Below, in pieces: positions 43,453-52,049 of a DNA stretch of 64,000 nucleotides. The position numbers and the translations under genes were made by a program. Position 1 is the stretch's first letter, and each line of letters starts with the position of its first letter. This stretch comes from Chersky-840 sp050011815 (GTDB taxonomy: Bacteria > Actinomycetota > Acidimicrobiia > Acidimicrobiales > UBA8190), in contig JBEKIJ010000003.1 in the NCBI GenBank assembly GCA_050011815.1, forward strand, positions 124,001-188,000, given 5' to 3'. The notes beneath the pieces were generated by a model. It did not search any database, had not been told where the DNA came from, and saw nothing but the letters and a program-made list of their open reading frames with translations.

Positions 43453-44403
43453 TCACCTCAGGTTGCCGATCAGGATTCCCCCCACGCCGGCAAAGAAGAT
43501 GCCGACCAGAGCGACTCGTGCGGCGCGGGAACCTGGCTTGGGGACCTTGAAGACGAGTATGCCGATGGTCACGTTGACCAACAGACTGAGCTGGGCGATC
43601 GTGAAGCCGACGCCGGTACCCACACGGACGACCAGCCCCAACAAGGCGATATTGCCAATTCCGAAGAGGAGACCTGCCGAGAGCTGCACGGCGGTAGCGC
43701 GTGGGCTCAGCCGTGCGGGTCCGCCCGTGGCCACGACCAACACTGTCCCGGCCGCCAGTATCCCCAGAGCCAGCGGGAAGTTGGCCACTTGTGTGGATAC
43801 CTTCGCCCACTGGGCGGGGATGAAATAGCTGCCCCAGAGCACTCCGGCCGCGCCGGCGAAGAGGAACCCGCGGCGATAGCTGTCGACCGCTCCCGTGATC
43901 CCGACCTTGGCAGGAGGCAGAAGATCCTCGGCGTGCGCGCCAACCTCCACCGGACTGAGGGCGCCAACCTGAGAGCCTTGGGAACGGACAATGAAGAGGA
44001 TGCCTGCGAGTACGAACAGGAGCGCCACGCCGAGAAGGGTGAATTGGACGGTGGTGAAACTGTTCAGCTCGCCGAAGAGCAGGGTTCCCCACACGAAGGC
44101 AACGATGATGTTCAGCGGTGTCCACGAACCGCTGGCCCGGGCCAGCCCGATGGATTCCGAAGCTCGGAATGCGGAGTAACCGCCGGCTGTCCACACCACC
44201 CCGCCGGCCAGGGGCAGCCAGAACCCACGCCACCCGAACGAGACGTGGCCGCCGCCAATGGCCAGCGCTCCGGCGGCAAAGACGGCATTGCCGAGGGCGA
44301 CGTAGAACGCCCGTGAGCGCTGGGGAACGCCTGGCATTATCTGGGCGACCGGTATCCAGAATCCCCAGGCCAGAATCGTGGTCAGCGCGAGCAGCGCCGT
44401 CAT
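43453..44403 (-). CDS. GRP-type sugar transporter (glucose/ribose porter, DMT superfamily), 316 aa
   Basis: About ten hydrophobic helices with two related halves. Signatures of the GRP family (GlcU/RbsU) are visible: ILAWGFWIPVAQ in helix 1, GYSAFRASESIGLARASGSW (about 75-94), NIIVAFVWGTLLFGE, and GVLWGSYFIPAQWAKVS in the second half. Such porters import glucose, ribose or related sugars. It may feed the GH4/kinase enzymes, though it is 7 kb from them. A central loop of about 40 residues is less conserved. Confidence 0.85.
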   Translation of the reverse strand: MTALLALTTILAWGFWIPVAQIMPGVPQRSRAFYVALGNAVFAAGALAIGGGHVSFGWRGFWLPLAGGVVWTAGGYSAFRASESIGLARASGSWTPLNIIVAFVWGTLLFGELNSFTTVQFTLLGVALLFVLAGILFIVRSQGSQVGALSPVEVGAHAEDLLPPAKVGITGAVDSYRRGFLFAGAAGVLWGSYFIPAQWAKVSTQVANFPLALGILAAGTVLVVATGGPARLSPRATAVQLSAGLLFGIGNIALLGLVVRVGTGVGFTIAQLSLLVNVTIGILVFKVPKPGSRAARVALVGIFFAGVGGILIGNLR

Positions 44404-44846
44404 CGGTCACGTCGTCGACAGCGTCCACTGTTCTCGGGAGCCCGCACTGCTCCTGGGGGGCTCGTCCTTGTCGACCTTGGTGCCCGGGAGCCCATGATCC
44501 GGCAGTCTGCATCAGGGAGCCGGGGTCAGCGACCAGGCCGGGCCACCGGACAGAGGCCACCCGGCACAGGACTCAAAGTCCTAGGCGTACCCCTTCAGAA
44601 TCCATGCCCGATACCCCCTCGGGCCGCGCGCCATGCCGGGTGCCGGCGGAGCCGGAGGCTCAGTGCCCGAGTCTGCCCACGACCTTCTCGGCGATCCGGA
44701 CGATCCGGACGATCCGGAGGATCCGGACGATCCGGATTGCGGCCGATGTCGCATTTTCTCGCCCACATGGGCGATCTATGCGTCAACCAGACGTTCATCG
44801 CCTCAACCAGACGGTCCCCACCCCGGTTGCAAGGGCGGGAGGTCGG
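44404..44846. other. Gap with 9-bp repeats, no confident gene
   Basis: This 443-base region upstream of the porter has no convincing gene. Its main feature is the GATCCGGAC repeat listed separately. Confidence 0.5.
44693..44741. repeat. 9-bp tandem repeat GATCCGGAC
   Basis: Five or so head-to-tail copies of GATCCGGAC (one with GATCCGGAG). Because TCCGGA is a palindrome the array can also fold. It resembles slippage-born microsatellites elsewhere in this window. Confidence 0.9.
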
Positions 44847-45330
44847 TCAGATCGGGTCGGGCGGCGCCTCCGACTCGCCGTCGTCGCTCACCCAACGCCG
44901 CCTGTACTGGTCGGGGATCTCCCCCCACCCCAGTACGGCAGCGGCCCCTCGGGTATGAAGCCGAGCGCGTCGACCGGGTCGATCCAACTCTCTCCGACGG
45001 TACAGACATGGGCCCAGCCGTCGCCGAGGTCGAAGGTGTAGACGAATTGCTCGCCGCTGGCGAGCCGGGACAACTTGGTACCCCCGTCGTCGAGCACCGC
45101 GTCGGGTTCGTCCCAGTCGGGATCAGGGACCGATAGCCGGGTGCCGTCGGCCAGGACGAACTCGTGGAGGTGGCTCCTGTCCCAACGGGCGAAGGCGTCA
45201 TCGATCGCCTCGGCCATTCCGCAAAGGTGTGCGACCTTGCCGCGGCGAGGACGCGCCCCGGACGTGGCCAGCAGGTGGCCCCACCGCCTTCGACCAGTTC
45301 GATTCGGATCGACAACCATGTTCGCGCCAT
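44847..45330 (-). pseudogene. pRiA4b ORF-3-family protein, broken by two single-base frameshifts
   Basis: Three frames join to give a normal member of this family: MARTWLSIRIELVEGGG and PRPGRVLAAARSHTFAE from ATG 45330; then MAEAIDDAFARWDRSHLHEF, LASGEQFVYTFDLGDGWAHV and PEGPLPYWG in the second frame; then WGEIPDQYRRRW to a stop at 44847 in the third. The first break is at GAATGGCC near 45,220, the second in the TGGGGTGGGGGG run near 44,930 where one G appears missing. Each is explained by one deleted base. Family function is unknown (named after a plasmid gene). Either a real pseudogene or indel errors in G runs. Confidence 0.8.
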
Positions 45331-45485
45331 CGGGCGACAATGGTGCCACGGACTGACGCCCTGGGCAGAGCGGAACCAGGTGGGGATAGATCTCGGTCTT
45401 CGGTCCGGGACGGAGCAGAGACGGAGTTGGGGGCGGATGGCCCGAACCGCGCGCACCGGCAGGCCCCGATCCGATTGACATCGTT

Positions 45486-46640
45486 CTATCCGAGCAGCCT
45501 CTTCGAGATCACGACACGCTGGATCTGGTTGGTGCCCTCGTAGATCTGGGTGATCTTGGCGTCGCGCATGAAGCGTTCGGCGGGGAAATCGGTGGTGTAG
45601 CCATAGCCGCCGAGCAGTTGGACGGCGTCGGTCGTCACGGCCATGGCGGTGTCCGAGGCGAAGCATTTCGCCATGGCCCCCATCATCGAGAGTTCGTTGT
45701 CGGGGTCGCCCCCGTCGATCACCGAACAGGCGCGGTAGACGAGACAGCGGGCCGCTTCGGTCCGCATTGCCATGTCGGCGAGCATGAACCGGAGTCCCTG
45801 GAATTCGGAGATGGGTTGCCCGAAGGCGTTGCGCTGTGTCATGTACCGGGCCGCGTAGTCGATCGCTCCCTGGGCGATGCCCACGGCCTGGGCCCCGATG
45901 GTGGGGCGGCTGCGGTCGAGGGTGTGCATGGCGATGGTGAAGCCCTGGCCCTCTTCGCCGACCCGGTTCTCGACCGGCACGCGGACATCGTCGAAGACCA
46001 CCTCTCCGGTGGGGCTGCCCCGGAGTCCCATCTTGTGTTCGAGCTTGGCGACCTTCACACCCCAGTCAGCTTCGACCACGAAGCAGCTGATGCCCCGGTG
46101 ACCGGCATCGGGATCGGTCTTGGCGAAGACGGTGTAGAAGCTCGAGGCACCGGCGTTGGTGATCCAGTACTTCGTCCCGCTGAGGACGTAGTGGTCGCCG
46201 TCGCGCACCGCCCGGCACCGCATGGCGGCCACATCGCTGCCGGCGTCCGCCTCCGAGAGGCAGTAGCTCGCCTGCGCCTCTCCCGAGGCCACGCGAGGGA
46301 CATACGTGGTCTTCAGGTGCTCAGACCCCCAGTTGAAGACGGGCATCATCCCGAGCTTCGAGATGAGCATGGTCACGCTCGTCGAGGCGCACACCCGGGC
46401 GAGCTCCTCGACCATGATCGCCTGGGTGACCGAATCGGCGCCGGCACCGCCATAGGCCACGGGGATCCCGAGGGCGGGGAGCTCCATCTCCACCGACGCC
46501 TTGAAGCCGTCCCACGGGAAGGCCGCATCCCGGTCGACCTCGGCGGCGTGGGGCGCGATGCGCTCCTCGGCCATCTGGCGGACCGCACTCCGGAACTGCT
46601 TGTGCGTGTCGGTGAGCGCGTAGGCGGGGGGGAACTCCAT
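45486..46640 (-). CDS. Acyl-CoA dehydrogenase (FadE family), 384 aa
   Basis: A flavin enzyme that makes the first double bond in beta-oxidation. FAD and substrate motifs are YCLSEADAGSDVAAMR (about 130-145) and WITNAGASS; the catalytic Glu is in IYEGTNQIQRVV near 366-377. Resembles FadE25-type mycobacterial dehydrogenases. It is the last gene of a minus-strand series after the hydrolase at 46677 (36-base gap). Its nearness to amino-acid genes suggests branched-chain acyl-CoA (isobutyryl or 2-methylbutyryl) as a possible substrate, but this is inference. Confidence 0.9.
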   Translation of the reverse strand: MEFPPAYALTDTHKQFRSAVRQMAEERIAPHAAEVDRDAAFPWDGFKASVEMELPALGIPVAYGGAGADSVTQAIMVEELARVCASTSVTMLISKLGMMPVFNWGSEHLKTTYVPRVASGEAQASYCLSEADAGSDVAAMRCRAVRDGDHYVLSGTKYWITNAGASSFYTVFAKTDPDAGHRGISCFVVEADWGVKVAKLEHKMGLRGSPTGEVVFDDVRVPVENRVGEEGQGFTIAMHTLDRSRPTIGAQAVGIAQGAIDYAARYMTQRNAFGQPISEFQGLRFMLADMAMRTEAARCLVYRACSVIDGGDPDNELSMMGAMAKCFASDTAMAVTTDAVQLLGGYGYTTDFPAERFMRDAKITQIYEGTNQIQRVVISKRLLG

Positions 46641-46676
46641 CCACCCAGTCTCCCACCCCGAGCCTGGCGCCTGGTG

Positions 46677-47564
46677 TTACCGGTGTTGCGACAGGTGCTC
46701 GAGAAGGAGCCGGTTCAGCGCGGCCGGTGCGGACTCGGGGATCCAGTGACTGACGCCGGGCAGGACCTCGAAGCGGTAGGGGCCCGAGACCCAGTGCACC
46801 GTCGCCTCCGCCGCCACCCGTCCGAGGGCGATGTCTTGGTCCGACCAGACATACAAGGTCGGGACCGTGATCGCGCCCACGTCGGAGAGCGCATGGGGCT
46901 CGGTGGCCCGATACCAATTCAGCGCGGCGGTCAAGGCCCCGGGCTCGACCATGGTGGCGACGAACCGCCGCACCTCCTCGGTGTCCGAGGAGAGACCGCT
47001 GGCGTCGAACATGGCGCGGAGCCCCCCACCCGAGCCGTCCTCACCCAGCAGGGCGCGCTCGGCCACGCCGCCCTCAGCCCGGAACACCTCGATGTACGAC
47101 GATCGCTGGCGTTGGTCCTCGTCGCCGCCACCGCCACCGCCACCCTCCCCACCGCCGCCGAAGGCGGCCGCGAAGGCGCGGGGATGGGGCACCGAGACCG
47201 CGGTGAGGGTTCGCACTCGATCGGGATGACGCGCCGCGGTCACCCACGCCACCATCGCTCCCCAGTCATGACCGACGAGGTCGAAGCGGTCCAATTCCCA
47301 CTCGTCGGCGACGGCGAGGACATCGCCCACGAGCTCGCCGATGCGGTAGTCCTCCACCGTGGCGGGTCGGGCCTGGGGCGAGTACCCCCGCTGGTCGAAG
47401 GCGAGGCCCCGGTATCCCGCGCCGGCAACGGCTTCGAGCTGGTGGTGCCAGGAGAACGAGGTCTGGGGAAACCCGTGCAGGAAGACCACGGGGCGACCCC
47501 CGTCGGGGCCCGTCGCCACCGCCTTGAACGTCAAGCCGTGGGCCGAGACCTCGAGGTCCTGCAC
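46677..47564 (-). CDS. Alpha/beta hydrolase, epoxide-hydrolase-like, 295 aa
   Basis: The fold has the oxyanion loop VVFLHGFPQTSFSW, an Asp nucleophile in GHDWGAMVAW (near 103), and His in PGVSHWIPESAP. An Asp nucleophile marks epoxide hydrolases or haloalkane dehalogenases. The GTG at 47564 (VQDLEVSAHGL) is chosen because the upstream frame is not family-like. A poly-Gly insert (GGGGEGGGGGGGDEDQ, about 137-152) lies in the cap region where a helix is usual. It starts 20 bases after the small gene upstream. Confidence 0.82.
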   Translation of the reverse strand: MQDLEVSAHGLTFKAVATGPDGGRPVVFLHGFPQTSFSWHHQLEAVAGAGYRGLAFDQRGYSPQARPATVEDYRIGELVGDVLAVADEWELDRFDLVGHDWGAMVAWVTAARHPDRVRTLTAVSVPHPRAFAAAFGGGGEGGGGGGGDEDQRQRSSYIEVFRAEGGVAERALLGEDGSGGGLRAMFDASGLSSDTEEVRRFVATMVEPGALTAALNWYRATEPHALSDVGAITVPTLYVWSDQDIALGRVAAEATVHWVSGPYRFEVLPGVSHWIPESAPAALNRLLLEHLSQHR

Positions 47565-47583
47565 CGATGGAGCCGACTGAGGT

Positions 47584-48111
47584 TCAGGTCGCGACGGCGG
47601 AGACGTCCAGCATCGACCGCCACGAGGACAGACGACCGCGGACATCGGACGGGGACAGACGCAGGGTCTCTTCCGACACGGCTCCGACGATGGTCCTCTG
47701 CTGCTGGTAGTGGTGGGCGGCCGCCTGGAAGAGCGGGGTCCGCCAGTCGACGAGGTCTGCCGGCGCCCCACCCAGGAACCCGAAGACCACCAGGGCCAGC
47801 TCGATGTCCTTGGCGACCGGCGCCCGGCCGTACAACGAGGCGCGGCGGTTCGCCACCGCCGAGCAGGCCACCAGCGCGTCCTCGGCCGTGACGCCGTCGG
47901 TGAGCTCGAGCTTGTCCTCGAACTGGGTGTGGGCGAGGAGGAAGGCGTAGCCCTGATCGGTCCCGGGGATCCCCAGCTCCCGGCCCCGGACGTGCTCGGG
48001 CCCGCGCAGATCGGCGACCCGACCGGCCCGCCAGTGGCGCGGGGTGCTCAGCCGGTACGAGGGCCGGACCTGGTCGGTCTCGACGATCGGCACGAAGTTG
48101 GGTTGGGTCAT
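47584..48111 (-). CDS. Conserved hypothetical protein, 175 aa
   Basis: I do not recognise a characterised family. The sequence is soluble, mostly helical, with GTDQGYAFLLAHTQFEDKL and ELALVVFGFLGGAPADLVDW. The ATG at 48111 overlaps the cimA stop (ATGA), so it is translated with cimA. A role near amino-acid synthesis is only suggested by this coupling. Confidence 0.7.
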   Translation of the reverse strand: MTQPNFVPIVETDQVRPSYRLSTPRHWRAGRVADLRGPEHVRGRELGIPGTDQGYAFLLAHTQFEDKLELTDGVTAEDALVACSAVANRRASLYGRAPVAKDIELALVVFGFLGGAPADLVDWRTPLFQAAAHHYQQQRTIVGAVSEETLRLSPSDVRGRLSSWRSMLDVSAVAT

Positions 48112-49961
48112 ATGAGAGAGTCCTGCTCCTGGGGTGAGTCGGCCGCGGCGGTGGACGGCCCGGCGTGGACGAGACCGTAGACGATCGAGTCGAAAAGGGC
48201 CTGCCAGGAGGCCTCGATGATGTTCTCCGAGACCCCGATGGTGGTCCAGACGCGCTCACCGTCGCTCGTGTCGATCAGGACCCGGGTGACCGCCCCGGTT
48301 CCCCTGCCCGTGTCGAGCACCCGCACCCGGTAGTCGACGAGATGGACCGCGGCCAGCTTCGGGAAGTGGGCACCGATGGCCTGACGCAAGGCCGAGTCCA
48401 GGGCGTTGATCGGACCGTTCCCCTCGGCGGTGGCCACCACCCTGGTATCGCCCACCCGGATCTTGACCGTCGCCTCGGTGGTGTGGCGCCCTGCGTCGCG
48501 CCCACTGTCGTGTCCGGCGTCGTTGTCGCGCCCGGCGTCGCGCCCGGCGTCGCGATCGGCGGTGTGGTCGTTGATGACCCGGAACGACTCCACCTCGAAG
48601 AACTCCTGGTGCCAGCCCGTCGCCTTGCGCAGGAGGAGCTCGAGCGATCCGTCGGCGACCTCGAAGTGGTAGCCCCGGTACTCGAGGGCTTTCAGCGTGT
48701 CGAGAACTCCCGTGAGGGCGTCGGAGTCGAGCTCCAATCCGAGCTCCTGGGCCTTGAGGGCCAAGGTGGAGCGGCCCGCCATCTCCGACACCACGAAGCG
48801 GGTCCCGTTGCCGACGAGATCAGGCGAGACGTGCTCGTAGGCGTCGCGGCGGCGGGCGATGGCGCTCGTATGGAGGCCGGCCTTGTGGGCGAAGGCGGCA
48901 GAGCCGACATAGGGCTGCTGGGGGTTGGGAGCGAGGTTCACGAGCTCGGCGACGTGGTGCGAGACCGGCGTGATCCGCTCGAGGCGGTCGGGGGGGATGG
49001 TCCGGACGTTGAGCTTGAGCGAGAGGTCGGGGATCGCCGCGCAGAGATCGGCGTTCCCGGTGCGCTCCCCGTAGCCGTTCACACACCCCTGGACGTGGGT
49101 GGCACCGGCCCTGACCCCGGCGAGGGAGTTGGCCACGGCGCAGCCCGAGTCGTTGTGGAAGTGGACCCCGACCTGACACTCGTAGTCCGCCACGACACCG
49201 GCCACGATGCGCTCCACATCGTGGGGCAGGGTGCCCCCGTTCGTGTCGCACAACACGATGGCTTCGGCGCCCGCCTCCTCGGCGGCCCGGATGACCCGCA
49301 AGGTGAACTCGGGATCCTCCCGGAACCCGTCGAAAAAGTGCTCGGCGTCGAAGAAGACCCGGAGATCGTGGTCCCGGAGGAAGGTCACCGAGTCGGCGGC
49401 CATGGCGACGGCTTCGTCGAGCGTCGTCCGCAAGGCTTCGGTGACATGGAGCTTGGAAACCTTGGCCACGATGCAGACGGCCGGGGTGTTCGCCTTCACC
49501 AGTTGGCGCAGGACCTCGTCGTCCTCGGCCCGGACCCCGGCCCGGCGGGTGGACCCGAAGGCGACCAGGGTGGCGCTCGACAGGCGGAGCTCGGCGGGGG
49601 CCCGGGCGAAGAACTCCTCGTCCTTGTGATTGGCGCCGGGCCAGCCGCCCTCGATGAAGGTCACGCCGAGATGGTCGAGCTGCTCGGCCACCCGGAGCTT
49701 GTCGTCCACGGTGAGCGAGAGACCCTCTTGCTGGGACCCGTCGCGCAGCGTGGTGTCGAAGATGTCGACGGCCTCGGGCAGCGGCGGCAGGTCGAACCCG
49801 TGGCTGGCCCCGCTGTGGCTGTGGCTGGCCCCGCTGTTGCTGTGGCTGGCCCCACTGTGGCTGTGGCTGGCCCCACCGTGGTTGTGGCTGTGGCCCGCGC
49901 CCTTGCGCCTGATCACCTTGCTGCGGTCGGCACCGACCCCAGGGGGCAGGTCAGTCGACAT
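48108..49961 (-). CDS. cimA: (R)-citramalate synthase with His-rich N-terminal repeats, 617 aa
   Basis: Condenses pyruvate and acetyl-CoA to citramalate, the first step of a threonine-independent route to 2-oxobutyrate and isoleucine. The HMGL-like barrel shows FDTTLRDGSQQEGLSL (about 68-83) and metal ligands HFHNDSG; the C-terminal part is a LeuA-type regulatory domain (AEGNGPINALDSALR). It resembles CimA rather than LeuA (TTLRDGSQ, not GEQ). Oddities: residues 24-55 are a Ser-His-Asn-Gly repeat from a 21-bp tandem array, and an Asp/Arg/Gly/His linker (DAGRDAGRDNDAGH) before the regulatory domain. The start at 49961 overlaps the ilvE stop by 11 bases; the true start could be after the repeat, which would drop the His tail. 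Confidence 0.88.
   Translation of the reverse strand: MSTDLPPGVGADRSKVIRRKGAGHSHNHGGASHSHSGASHSNSGASHSHSGASHGFDLPPLPEAVDIFDTTLRDGSQQEGLSLTVDDKLRVAEQLDHLGVTFIEGGWPGANHKDEEFFARAPAELRLSSATLVAFGSTRRAGVRAEDDEVLRQLVKANTPAVCIVAKVSKLHVTEALRTTLDEAVAMAADSVTFLRDHDLRVFFDAEHFFDGFREDPEFTLRVIRAAEEAGAEAIVLCDTNGGTLPHDVERIVAGVVADYECQVGVHFHNDSGCAVANSLAGVRAGATHVQGCVNGYGERTGNADLCAAIPDLSLKLNVRTIPPDRLERITPVSHHVAELVNLAPNPQQPYVGSAAFAHKAGLHTSAIARRRDAYEHVSPDLVGNGTRFVVSEMAGRSTLALKAQELGLELDSDALTGVLDTLKALEYRGYHFEVADGSLELLLRKATGWHQEFFEVESFRVINDHTADRDAGRDAGRDNDAGHDSGRDAGRHTTEATVKIRVGDTRVVATAEGNGPINALDSALRQAIGAHFPKLAAVHLVDYRVRVLDTGRGTGAVTRVLIDTSDGERVWTTIGVSENIIEASWQALFDSIVYGLVHAGPSTAAADSPQEQDSLI
48481..48566. repeat. Imperfect tandem repeat in the cimA linker
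   Basis: GCGTCGCGCCCGGC-type units of about 12-15 bases repeat in frame and code an Asp-Ala-Gly-Arg linker between barrel and regulatory domain. Confidence 0.75.
49801..49884. repeat. 21-bp tandem repeat coding SHSHSGA in cimA
   Basis: Four 21-bp units beginning TGGCTGGCCCC code seven-residue His/Ser repeats on the minus strand. The units differ by one to three bases. There are no spacers, so it is not CRISPR. Confidence 0.9.
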
Positions 49962-50880
49962 GTTCGAGCCAGTCCTTGTAGCGGTCCACCTCGCCCCGGA
50001 CGGTGGCGAAGTAGGTGTCCTGGATGTGCTTGGTCACCGGCCCCGGGCGACCATCGCCCACGGTGCGGTCGTCGACCTCGCGGATCGGGACGATCTCGGC
50101 CGCGGTCCCCGAGAGGAAGGCCTCGTCGGCGGTGTAGAGATCGGTGCGGATGAGAGTCTCGGTGACGAACTCGTAGCCGAGGTCGGTGGCGATCGTCCTC
50201 ACCGAATCCTGGGTGATGCCGGCCAGGGCGGTCGAGTCCGAGGTGGGCGGGGTGAGGATGCGCCTCCCCCGGACGATGAAGATGTTCTCGCCGGTGCACT
50301 CCGACACCCGACCGTCGGAGGCGAGCAGCACGGCCTCGTCGTACCCGGCTTTGAGGGCTTCCACCTTGGCCAGCGAGGAGTTCACGTACATGCCGGTCCC
50401 CTTGGCGGCGGTGGGCACGGCGTTGGGGTCGTGGCGCTGCCACGAGGAGACCTTGAGCCGGATGCCGTTGGCCACCCCCTCGTCGCCGAGGTAGGTGCCC
50501 CAGGGCCAGGCCGCGATGGCCACGCTGACGGGACAGGGCAGGGGGTTGAGGCCCATCTCGCCGTAGCCGAGGTAGACGATGGGCCGGAGGTAGCAGCCGT
50601 CCTCGAGCCCGTTGACCCGGACGACCGCCTTGCTCGCGGCGACGAGGTCGGCGGGGCTGTAGGGGACGTCGATCATGAAGACCTTGGCCGAGGTGAAGAG
50701 CCGGTTGATGTGGTCGGTCAGGCGGAAGACGGCCACGCCCCGCCCGGTGGGGTAGGCCCGGATGCCCTCGAAGACCCCCGAGCCGTAGTGGAGCGAGTGG
50801 GTGAGCACGTGGATGCGGGCCTTGTCCCAGTCGACGAGCTCGCCGTCGAGCCAGATCTTCTCGGTCGGGGTGATGGGCAC
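49951..50880 (-). CDS. ilvE: Branched-chain amino acid aminotransferase, 309 aa
   Basis: Fold-type IV PLP enzyme that transaminates valine, leucine and isoleucine. Family marks are KIWLDGELVDWDKARIHVL (8-26), HYGSGVFEGIRAY, and the PLP Lys in NSSLAKVEALKAGYDEAVLL (near 160), then TGENIFIVRG. A GTG at 50880 fits the family start; the frame above it is non-coding. It begins four bases after the leuB stop, in one operon with leuB and cimA. Confidence 0.9.
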   Translation of the reverse strand: MPITPTEKIWLDGELVDWDKARIHVLTHSLHYGSGVFEGIRAYPTGRGVAVFRLTDHINRLFTSAKVFMIDVPYSPADLVAASKAVVRVNGLEDGCYLRPIVYLGYGEMGLNPLPCPVSVAIAAWPWGTYLGDEGVANGIRLKVSSWQRHDPNAVPTAAKGTGMYVNSSLAKVEALKAGYDEAVLLASDGRVSECTGENIFIVRGRRILTPPTSDSTALAGITQDSVRTIATDLGYEFVTETLIRTDLYTADEAFLSGTAAEIVPIREVDDRTVGDGRPGPVTKHIQDTYFATVRGEVDRYKDWLEHVD

Positions 50881-50884
50881 GGGC

Positions 50885-51928
50885 TCAGAGCCTTTCTGCA
50901 ATGGCGTCGCCGACGGCGACTGTGGACAGAGGGGGGCCGCCCGGGGAACCCGAGGAATCCTCGGCCAGATAGGACGTGACGGCCTTGGTGATCCGTTCGG
51001 CGGCGTCGGCCTCGCCGAGGTGGTCGAGCATGAGGGCCGCCGACCGTATGGCCGCCACCGGGTTGGCGGTGCCGGTCCCGGCGATGTCGTGGGCGGCGCC
51101 ATGGACGGGCTCGAACAACGACGGCCCGGTCCGGGCCGGGTTCAGGTTGGCCGAGGCGGCGAACCCGATCCCCCCCGCCACGGCCCCGGCCAGGTCGGTG
51201 AGGATGTCGCCGAAGAGGTTGTCGGTGACGATGACGTCGTAGCGGGCGGGCCGCTCCACCAGGTAGATGCAGGCCGCGTCGACGTGGTTGTAGTCGCGGC
51301 TCACCCCGGGGTAGTCGGGCGCCACCTCGTCCACCACCCGTTGCCAGAGGTCACCGGAGAATGTGAGGACGTTCGTCTTGTGCACGAGAGTGAGGTGATG
51401 CCGCTCACGTCGGGTGGCCAGCTCGAAGGCGAACCGCACGCACCGCTCGACGCCCATCCGGGTGTTCACCGAGCCCTGGGTGGCCACTTCGTGGGGCGTG
51501 TGCCGGCGGAGGAACCCACCCTCGCCCGCGTAGGTCCCTTCGGTGTTCTCCCGGATGACCACGAAGTCGCAGTCGGGGGCGGGGGCGGCGGGGAGCCCGA
51601 CGAAGGGGCGGAGGTTCACGTAGAGGTCGAGCTCGAACCGCAGCCGCAGGAGGAGCCCCCGCTCGAGCAGGCCCGAGGGGACCTCGGTCGACCCCACGGG
51701 CGGGCCCACGGCACCGAGGAGGATGGCGTCGAAGGACCGCAGCTCCTCCAGGGTGGCGTCGGGGAGGACATCGCCGGTGCGGAGGTAGTGGGCGGCTCCG
51801 AGGTCGAAGTCGGTTTGGACCAAGGTGACGCCGGCGGCGGCGACCACCTTGAGGGCCTGGGCCAGCACCTCGGGGCCGATGCCGTCGCCACCGATCACCG
51901 CCACGGTGTGGGACTTGCCTGTGCTCAT
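50885..51928 (-). CDS. leuB: 3-isopropylmalate dehydrogenase, 347 aa
   Basis: Oxidative decarboxylation in leucine synthesis; with cimA it can also serve 3-methylmalate in the citramalate pathway. Signatures: VIGGDGIGPEVLAQAL (9-24), ENTEGTYAGEGG, HKTNVL, and the NAD/metal segment VTDNLFGDILTDLAG. The length is normal. ATG at 51928 is the family start. A leader peptide and terminator hairpin lie 60-160 bases upstream (listed). It heads leuB-ilvE-cimA-47584 hypothetical, and perhaps the hydrolase and FadE that follow. Confidence 0.92.
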   Translation of the reverse strand: MSTGKSHTVAVIGGDGIGPEVLAQALKVVAAAGVTLVQTDFDLGAAHYLRTGDVLPDATLEELRSFDAILLGAVGPPVGSTEVPSGLLERGLLLRLRFELDLYVNLRPFVGLPAAPAPDCDFVVIRENTEGTYAGEGGFLRRHTPHEVATQGSVNTRMGVERCVRFAFELATRRERHHLTLVHKTNVLTFSGDLWQRVVDEVAPDYPGVSRDYNHVDAACIYLVERPARYDVIVTDNLFGDILTDLAGAVAGGIGFAASANLNPARTGPSLFEPVHGAAHDIAGTGTANPVAAIRSAALMLDHLGEADAAERITKAVTSYLAEDSSGSPGGPPLSTVAVGDAIAERL

Positions 51929-51984
51929 CGTCGGGTCTCTGGTTCCTCGGGTCTGGGTCTCTGGTTCGCCGGAGGGCGCCCCGG

Positions 51985-52016
51985 AAAATGAAAAACCGCC
52001 CACTCGATGTGGACGG
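51985..52016 (-). terminator. Attenuator terminator upstream of leuB
   Basis: On the minus strand the stem CCGTCCAC / GTGGGCGG (one G-U pair) closes a five-base loop and is followed by TTTTTCATTTT. This is an intrinsic terminator placed between the leader peptide and leuB, as in attenuation. Confidence 0.75.
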
Positions 52017-52022
52017 TCGGGG

Positions 52023-52049
52023 AGGCGCACACCAGTGGGGTGTGCGCCT
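52023..52049 (-). promoter_or_regulatory. 10-bp hairpin between leader peptide and terminator
   Basis: AGGCGCACAC and GTGTGCGCCT form a perfect 10-bp stem around a 7-base loop directly at the leader stop codon. Bases 52037-52028 (CACTGGTGTG) could instead pair with 52011-52001 (CACATCGAGTG) in the terminator, giving an antiterminator. Pairing is inferred by eye. Confidence 0.65.

Noticed and set aside
43066..44316. A 416-codon plus-strand frame over the GRP porter.
   Set aside because: It is Gly/Glu/Asp-rich, lacks domains, and lies opposite a clear ten-helix transporter.
44693..44741. Iteron-like repeats suggesting a replication origin.
   Set aside because: No DnaA boxes, rep gene or A+T-rich stretch nearby, and similar microsatellites occur throughout the window.
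49801..49884. Possible CRISPR array (regular 21-bp units).
   Set aside because: The repeats are head-to-tail with no spacers and are in frame inside cimA. The 18-bp array at 32632 was rejected for the same reason.
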